12,337 nt of DNA, from contig JASPKP010007789.1 of the NCBI GenBank assembly GCA_030674155.1, positions 1-12,337 on the forward strand, written 5' to 3'. This DNA comes from Stramonita haemastoma (lineage: Eukaryota; Mollusca; Gastropoda; Neogastropoda; Muricidae). Shown piece by piece: positions 8,186 to 12,337 of this stretch. Positions within the stretch are counted from its first letter, which is position 1; every line of letters starts with the position of its first letter. A model generated the notes under the pieces. It had not been told where the DNA came from. It searched no databases and worked only from the letters and a program-made list of their open reading frames with translations. The position numbers and the translations under genes are program-made.

Positions 8186-10130
8186 GCAGTATTGACAAGT
8201 TCTGTTCTCTCTTGGTATATTCTTATATCTTCCTTTCTCTATCATCAAATCATGGCAACTTGTACGAAATTTACAAAATATTTTCCTATGGTTGTTGTTT
8301 TCACAGTTAATCAGATGTGACTCTAGTCTATATTCTTTAGTCACAGAATTATAAAAGTTAAGTTTTGTGGACTCTTGTTTCTGGTTAATCCAAAATGTTT
8401 TGTATAAACTCTCTAGTTTTGTTTCTATTGCATGGCACAATGGGTGTACATCAAGTGTACTTTGGTTTTCCCATACATGTTTAAAACCAATTTTACACAG
8501 AACATTTTTAACTGTGGTAATCCACTAATCATATTCATTTTTTTGATACATATAATCATACAATATTTTAACATACAAGTTTTTGTCTTTCTCTGTTACA
8601 TGTATCCAAAAAGACATTAACTGACTAAGTATTTTGATAGTCAATGGAAGTCGTCCAAGTTCTCCCAAAGTGGGTAATGCCATCACTTTTTTATGTATTC
8701 CCAAAGTTTGCCAACAAAAGTTTACATGAATGTTTTTATAAAGATATTTTCTTGTTGTGCTTGTTTTAAATAAATTGTGAATATGAAAGTCTGGTTGGCC
8801 ATTGAAACAAAAAGGAAACCATACTTCTGCTCCATAAGTTAAGGTGGGAGTTATCAATGAATCAAATAAATGCATTATGATATTAGCCTTAACCCCTTGC
8901 CCATGAATTGCTTTTATCAAAGCATGAGCTGCTTTATTGCTTTGCTTTGCCAAATGTTCCTGGGTTGCTTGAAACTTCCCGTTCTTGTGAAATACTACAC
9001 CCAGGTATTTATAGGTTTTAGTTGTTTCAATTACATGTTCTCCACATTGGAATTGAATTGGAATTTTAGGGGGCGATTTGGTGAAAACTACTACTTTTGT
9101 TTTTGCTTTGTTTACTTTTAGTCCCCATTTGGAACAGTAACCATTTAATCTATCTAGTTTAGTTTGCAGTCCTAATTTAGTTGTTGATAACAGTGCTAGG
9201 TCATCAGCATAGAGGAAACATGGAATTTTCTCTTCTACAGTAATATAGGTGAATCTTTTTCATCAAGGATCGGAACAATATCAGTTATGTAAACATTAAA
9301 TAATGTAGGACTTAGTGTGCTGCCTTGATGTACCCCCCTTTTTACAACAATTTCTTCTGTGTAATTTCCTTTTATTTTTACAAGGATTGTTGCATTTGTA
9401 TACATGCTGTTAATGACATTAAAGGTTTTACCAGTTATGCCTATCTTATTTAACTTTACAAGTAAAGCCTGATGCCATACATTGTCAAATGCTTTCTGAA
9501 AATCTACAAAACAACAATACACACTATTGGTTTTTTGTTTTTAATGCATTGTCTGTTAGTTTATTAAGGATATAGATATGGTCTGCTGTTCTACATGTTT
9601 TTCTGAATCCGGCTTGTTCTCTGACAAGTTTGTTATTTTGCTCCAAATATTCTGAGATTTTTGTATTCAAAATTTGGCAGAAGAGCTTCCCAACTGCGTT
9701 TGTTAATGTTATCCCTCTGTAGTTATCTGGATTAACAGTGCATCCACTTTTATAAATGGGGATACTAACACCCAGTTTCCAGTCACAAGGATAGGCACCT
9801 GTATCAAGCACTAGATTAAACAAACTTTTTATCACTTTCATCAGACTGGGTGAAATTGATTTGAGCATTTCATTTGTTATGCCATCTTTACCAGGTGACT
9901 TGTTATTTTTTAAATCTTTTCATTGTTCTTGTTATTTCTTCAATAGTAATTTGTTTATCTAAGTACCAATTGTTATTTGTTCTCATGTCATTATACATGT
10001 TGTGTACAAGTTGTATTTGTTCAGGATCTATGTGTGGTTCCTCTCCAATAAGCTTTTTTAAGTGTTCAGTCCACTTCCTGCTGTTCATATGGTTTACATG
10101 CTTTGCACCATCACTTTCACTCTCTTTTAA
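8174..10130 (-). mobile_element. LINE B, 5' part (cut by LINE C and by a TTAA junction)
   Basis: The minus-strand LINE B from mid-ORF2 (10130) to the knuckle (8174). It is bounded on the right by a TTAA at 10127-10130, after which piggyBac-like terminal sequence begins. The upstream part, including any endonuclease, is absent from this window. It therefore either continues beyond the far end of the piggyBac element or was lost. Confidence 0.92.
8174..10130 (-). pseudogene. LINE B ORF2 remnant: reverse transcriptase and C-terminal region
   Basis: Segments in element order. KESESDGAKHVNHMNSRKWT and QITIEEITRTMKRFK (to 9910). SPGKDGITNEMLKSISPSL, WKLGVSIPIYKSG, NPDNYRGITLTNAVGKL, VREQAGFRKTCRTADHI (to about 9533). 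CCFVDFQKAFDNVWHQALL, GVHQGSTLSPTLFNVYITDI (to about 9240). PCFLYADDLALLS with the intact catalytic YADD (about 9200-9211), KYLGVVFHKNG, SLITPTLTYGAEVW, LGELGRLPLTIKILSQ, a TAG stop at 8525-8527, then KFRTSCHDLMIEKGRYKNIP and NRTCQYCNKIE at 8174. Single-base frameshifts occur at about 9906-9911 and 9526-9533, both in A-runs, and near 9240. Otherwise the frame is open, so few repairs separate this from a continuous ORF. There is no RNase H. It is a CR1/Jockey-group-like LINE; clade uncertain. Confidence 0.93.
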
Positions 10131-10164
10131 CCTTCGCCAGACACCGTGGGTGAAAAATTACCCA
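10131..10164 (+). repeat. piggyBac-like terminal sequence, outer copy
   Basis: TTAA (10127-10130) then CCTTCGCCAGACACC, GTGGGTG and AAAAATTACCCA. TGGGT (10147-10151) and ACCCA (10160-10164) form an inverted repeat around an 8-bp A/T-rich spacer. The CC start next to TTAA is typical of piggyBac termini. The inverted partner was not seen anywhere in the window. Confidence 0.72.
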
Positions 10165-10318
10165 GACTCTCAGTTAAATGATCATAACTTTGTCAGTTTT
10201 GATTTCATCAAGCTCAAATTTTATGACTTTGTTTATTATATATTTGTGCATAAATCCATTGAATATGAATATTTTATGTTTGTAAAGAAAGGAGTAATTA
10301 GACCCTAAACACGTTGTA

Positions 10319-10355
10319 TAACCCTCGCCAGATACCGTGGGTGGCTGGTCACCCA
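10319..10355 (+). repeat. Second copy of the piggyBac-like terminus (direct repeat)
   Basis: TAACCCTCGCCAGATACC followed by GTGGGTG matches the outer terminus from 10128 at 23 of 25 positions, same orientation, 191 bp apart. The bases before it are TATAA rather than TTAA. It then leads directly into the first palindrome of the 63-bp array. Confidence 0.8.
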
Positions 10356-10550
10356 TACTTTTTATATAGACCACAGCTCTTTCCTACACATGCCAGGGCT
10401 CGTGGGTGGCTGGTCACCCATACCTTTTATAGACTGCAACCCTTTCCTACACACGCTAGGGGTTGTGGGTGGCTGATCACCCATACCTTTTATAGACTGC
10501 AACCCTTTCCTACACACGCTAGGGCTTGTGGGTGACTGGTCACCCATGCA
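10322..10550. repeat. 63-65-bp tandem array of palindromic cores (4 units)
   Basis: Four tandem units, each with TGGGTG, a 6-bp spacer, then CACCCA, at 10338-10355, 10403-10420, 10466-10483 and 10529-10546 (steps of 65, 63 and 63 bp). Between cores is CTTTTTATAGACTGCAACCC or a close variant, then TTTCCTACACACGCTAGGG. The spacer is GCTGGT, GCTGGT, GCTGAT, ACTGGT. Regularly spaced palindromes near a transposon end suggest binding sites for a transposase or host protein, but this is inference. The 63-bp period is divisible by 3, so open frames run through the array on both strands; I do not consider them genes. Confidence 0.93.
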
Positions 10551-10904
10551 TTTTATTGTGTTTGAGGAAGCACTTTCCTTCTGTGGCCAGTAGACCTATC
10601 TCCTTGGGAACAAACAAACTTGAGTAGTCAACTCAGAGACATGTAGGCTTCTTGACCTACTTTAGCCCCCCCCCCCCCCCCCCCCCCCCCCCTGGTGCCT
10701 GGGCTTTTGTCTTCCATTGCCTTTGTCAACTAGGTCTGCAGTAAGGATCTTTTGTGTGGTCCTTGTAGACCTAGTAGGATAGCTGGAGGGTTAGCAAGTG
10801 TGCCTTGCTCACTTGAGACAGTCATGTGAGAGAGCTTGCTCAGGTTTAGTCTTCTATTCAACCAAACTTGTAGTATGGCATGTCCTTTGATGAATCCTTT
10901 CTTC
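10551..10904. other. Non-coding interval with a C27 homopolymer
   Basis: No gene or known domain seen. It contains an uninterrupted run of 27 C at 10666-10692. The rest is unique-looking sequence between the two tandem arrays of the piggyBac-like element. Confidence 0.75.
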
Positions 10905-11111
10905 TAAATATTTCTAGTTTAGTTGATTGGTCTGAATCAGCAAGTATTTTTCTGGACATTTCTATTTTGAGTTGATTGGTTTAGGCCCGAGTCAGCAAGA
11001 ATTTTTCTGGACATTTCTATTTTAAGTTGATTGGTTTAGGTCCGAGTCAGCAAGAATTTTTCTGGAGATTTCTATTTTGAGTTGATTGGTTTAGGTCCGA
11101 GTCAGCAAGAA
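10905..11111. repeat. 55-bp tandem array (about 4 units)
   Basis: Units carry TTTCTATTTTGAGTTGATTG, GTTTAGGTCCGAGTCAGCAA and GAATTTTTCTGGACA. GTTGATTGG recurs at 10922, 10971, 11026 and 11081: steps of 49, 55 and 55 bp. The first unit lacks 6 bp of the TTTAGGTCCG part. The second and later units differ at only a few positions, so the array is relatively recent. No palindromic core like that of the 63-bp array is visible. Confidence 0.92.
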
Positions 11112-11198
11112 TAGGTACTGGTACAAATAAGGAAAGCTGACAGTCACTCTTCCTTTCCTGCAACAGCATTCTAGAAGGCCTGAGCAACTCTGTAAGCA

Positions 11199-11204
11199 GT
11201 AAGT
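11199..11204 (+). promoter_or_regulatory. Candidate splice donor of a piggyBac 5' leader exon
   Basis: GCAGTAAGTGAAAC fits a strong GT donor (GTAAGT). It lies between the 55-bp array and the cysteine-rich domain. It could end a 5' UTR exon of the original transposase transcript. Support is the motif alone. Confidence 0.25.
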
Positions 11205-11262
11205 GAAACATTTTTCTGTTTGATAGTAGTTAATTTTATTAAGGTTGTTTTACACATGAAGG

Positions 11263-11583
11263 TTGGCTAAAATCATAAGACTTTTACTACGTTCTGCAGC
11301 AACTGCGAAGAAGTCCTCTGTATCTGCTGCAAGAAAGTCCACCACCAGCCAGAGTCCAAAGAAACAAAAGAAGGCACAAGGCCGCTGTGGCTTCTGCCAC
11401 TGGAAGGCTGATCGCAAAACAACAGGTTCCTGCATTAACTGCCAAAACTGGATATGTCGAAATCACGCTATGCAAATCTGCCCAGACTGCAATCTGATGC
11501 TGGAGACAGAGGTTACTATCATCCAAGAACCTGGTGGTAAAGAACTACCAAGAGCAACACCTCCCACTCCCAGCAATCATTGA
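11263..11583 (+). pseudogene. piggyBac transposase C-terminal cysteine-rich domain
   Basis: An open frame with no convincing ATG (it is open from about 11263) ends at a TGA, 11581-11583. It reads a basic linker KKSSVSAARKSTTSQSPKKQ, then GRCGFCHWKADRKTTGSCIN, CQNWICRNHAMQICPDCN. Ligand spacing is C-x2-C-x11-C-x2-C-x4-C-x2-H-x4-C-x2-C (first Cys 11386-11388, last 11488-11490). The last six ligands have the same C-x2-C-x4-C-x2-H-x4-C-x2-C spacing as the zinc-binding C-terminus of the cabbage-looper piggyBac transposase. In that family the domain binds the transposon ends. All eight ligands are intact, but the catalytic part is missing. A ~30-residue acidic/proline tail follows. It could be a decayed remnant or an exon of a domesticated gene; the lack of a start and of an upstream exon favours a remnant. 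Confidence 0.75.
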
Positions 11584-11764
11584 GCCCAGGGGCAACAAAT
11601 ACAAGAACAAAATCAGTTTTAGCAGCTCCCTATTGATGCTGGTAAATGTTTGTCTCAGCTCTAAACTGGTACTGATGTCCTTCATAAGAATGAAAATATT
11701 TTCTACTGTTTTTGTTTGATTTTGTTTGTTTGTTTGATTTGTTATCTTATCCAAGACATTCAGT

Positions 11765-11770
11765 AATAAA
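11765..11770 (+). terminator. Polyadenylation signal AATAAA
   Basis: AATAAA lies 182 bp after the stop of the cysteine-rich domain frame, on the same strand, a sensible distance for the 3' end of the transposase transcript. AATAAA is common in AT-rich DNA, so this is suggestive only. Confidence 0.5.
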
Positions 11771-12275
11771 ATGTAGGATACTATCCGTACAGACAGTTCA
11801 GGTTTGAATTTCTTCCTTTGGATTTTGTGCATTCTAAAAGTTTAAATCATATTTCTAGATTTTGCAAGTGTGGGATATCATGTGTGTGTGTGTGGGGTGT
11901 TGTACGCGTGCAAATTGCCCCTGATTCGTATGGTTTTTTTTCTGTTCTTAAATGTACATATTTCTTTTCCTTACCTATGATTGATATCAGCAGGGACAAT
12001 TAAATTTTCTTTTTGGCTTTTGCACATGTTTTAACGTTTTTGGGGGGTTCTGGGTATGAACACACCAGTTTGAGTCTGACTGAAAATTTCCCTGGAGAAA
12101 TTGATAAAGATATTAAAGAAATTTTTGATCTTGATAAACTGTGTTTTTTAAACTTTTCCTCAGAAAGTTTCTACCTGATGCCATTTTTCCCGCATATTTT
12201 TGAAATATATATTTTGTTTTTGAATGCTAAAAACAATTTTCTGTGTTAATGCTAAAAACATAGTGTAAATTTGTT
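11771..12275. other. AT-rich interval, no gene seen
   Basis: It holds (TG)7 at 11881-11894, a 13-bp direct repeat AATGCTAAAAACA at 12223-12235 and 12248-12260, and an open frame at 12013-12249 with low-complexity Phe/Leu-rich content and no domain I recognise. It may include the decayed 3' part of the piggyBac-like element. Confidence 0.7.
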
Positions 12276-12296
12276 TCTCTCTCTCTCTCTCTCTCT

Positions 12297-12337
<41 letters not shown>
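12276..12337. repeat. (TC)n microsatellite at window end
   Basis: TC repeats with a few interruptions (around 12299-12305), running off the window. It is the same dinucleotide, in the same orientation, as the tract at 1059-1186. Confidence 0.95.

Larger units (their letters stand above)
10131..11770 (+). mobile_element. piggyBac-family derivative lacking the DDE core (right end not found)
   Basis: It starts with CCTTCGCCAGACACC right after TTAA (10127-10130), the target used by piggyBac elements. On the same strand, about 1.2 kb later, is a piggyBac-type C-terminal cysteine-rich domain with a stop at 11581 and a poly(A) signal at 11765. Between them are only tandem arrays and non-coding sequence; no transposase core with its DDE motif is present. 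The simplest reading is one internally deleted piggyBac copy keeping its 5' non-coding end and its 3' coding end. The 3' inverted terminus was not found in this window, so the right boundary given is a minimum. An alternative is two unrelated piggyBac fragments. Confidence 0.68.

Noticed and set aside
10314..10547. Open frames on both strands encoding a 21-residue repeat peptide (for example MGDQPPTTPSVCRKGLQSI)
   Set aside because: The 63-bp tandem unit is divisible by three, so any stop-free frame stays open through the array. Both strands are open equally, there is no start context, and no known domain is present.
4141..10550. Shared CCTACACAC between the 67-bp satellite and the 63-bp array as a sign of common origin
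   Set aside because: Only about 9-10 bases match and the rest of the units are unrelated, so this is likely coincidence.
12115..12140. Possible decayed inverted copy of the piggyBac subterminal sequence (10201-10225)
   Set aside because: The resemblance is about 15 of 19 bases in very AT-rich sequence, with no terminal motif or TTAA beside it. That is within chance.
12013..12249. 78-codon open frame near the right edge
   Set aside because: Composition is Phe/Leu-rich from T-rich DNA, with no domain, homology or conserved start context.

Overview
The window looks like repeat-rich, non-coding animal DNA. The mix of several APE-type non-LTR retrotransposon (LINE) lineages, a piggyBac-type DNA transposon remnant, long (TC)n/(TA)n microsatellites and an AATAAA polyadenylation signal points to a metazoan. 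A marine lophotrochozoan such as a mollusc is my best guess, from general impression of these families only. I see no convincing host gene, tRNA, rRNA or CRISPR array. Almost everything identifiable is a transposable element or tandem repeat, and every element coding region is broken.

Layout, left to right. Positions 1-735 (+) hold two abutting LINE remnants: an L2/CR1-like reverse transcriptase (RT) piece (1-455) and the C-terminal tail of a different LINE (463-735). Positions ~863-996 and 4141-4378 are two halves of one ~67-bp tandem repeat. They are split by LINE A (997-4140, minus strand, RT plus RNase H, 5'-truncated), which is flanked by an 11-bp target-site duplication (TSD) and carries a compound (TC)n/(TA)n microsatellite after its ORF. 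LINE B (minus strand, RT and Cys-His knuckle, no RNase H) occupies 4473-4859 and 8174-10130. It is split inside its knuckle by LINE C (4860-8173, plus strand, endonuclease and RT, near full length) with a perfect 12-bp TSD. At 10130 the 5' part of LINE B stops at a TTAA followed by a piggyBac-like terminus. From there to at least 11770 (plus strand) lies a piggyBac-family derivative. It contains a duplicated terminus, a 63-bp tandem array of TGGGTG-N6-CACCCA palindromes, a C27 tract, a 55-bp tandem array, a possible 5'-UTR splice donor, a transposase C-terminal cysteine-rich domain and a poly(A) signal. The catalytic DDE core is missing. The last ~570 bp are AT-rich, with (TG)7 and a terminal (TC)n.

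Relative history readable from the nesting: LINE B is older than LINE C and older than the piggyBac insertion; the 67-bp satellite is older than LINE A. LINE C died mainly by point changes that look like CpG-to-TpG/CpA transitions (three TGA stops and several lost catalytic residues in one otherwise open frame). LINE B carries single-base frameshifts, two in A-runs, and LINE A carries two frameshifts. I did not find a new multi-gene system. The most unusual structure is the palindrome array beside the duplicated piggyBac terminus.
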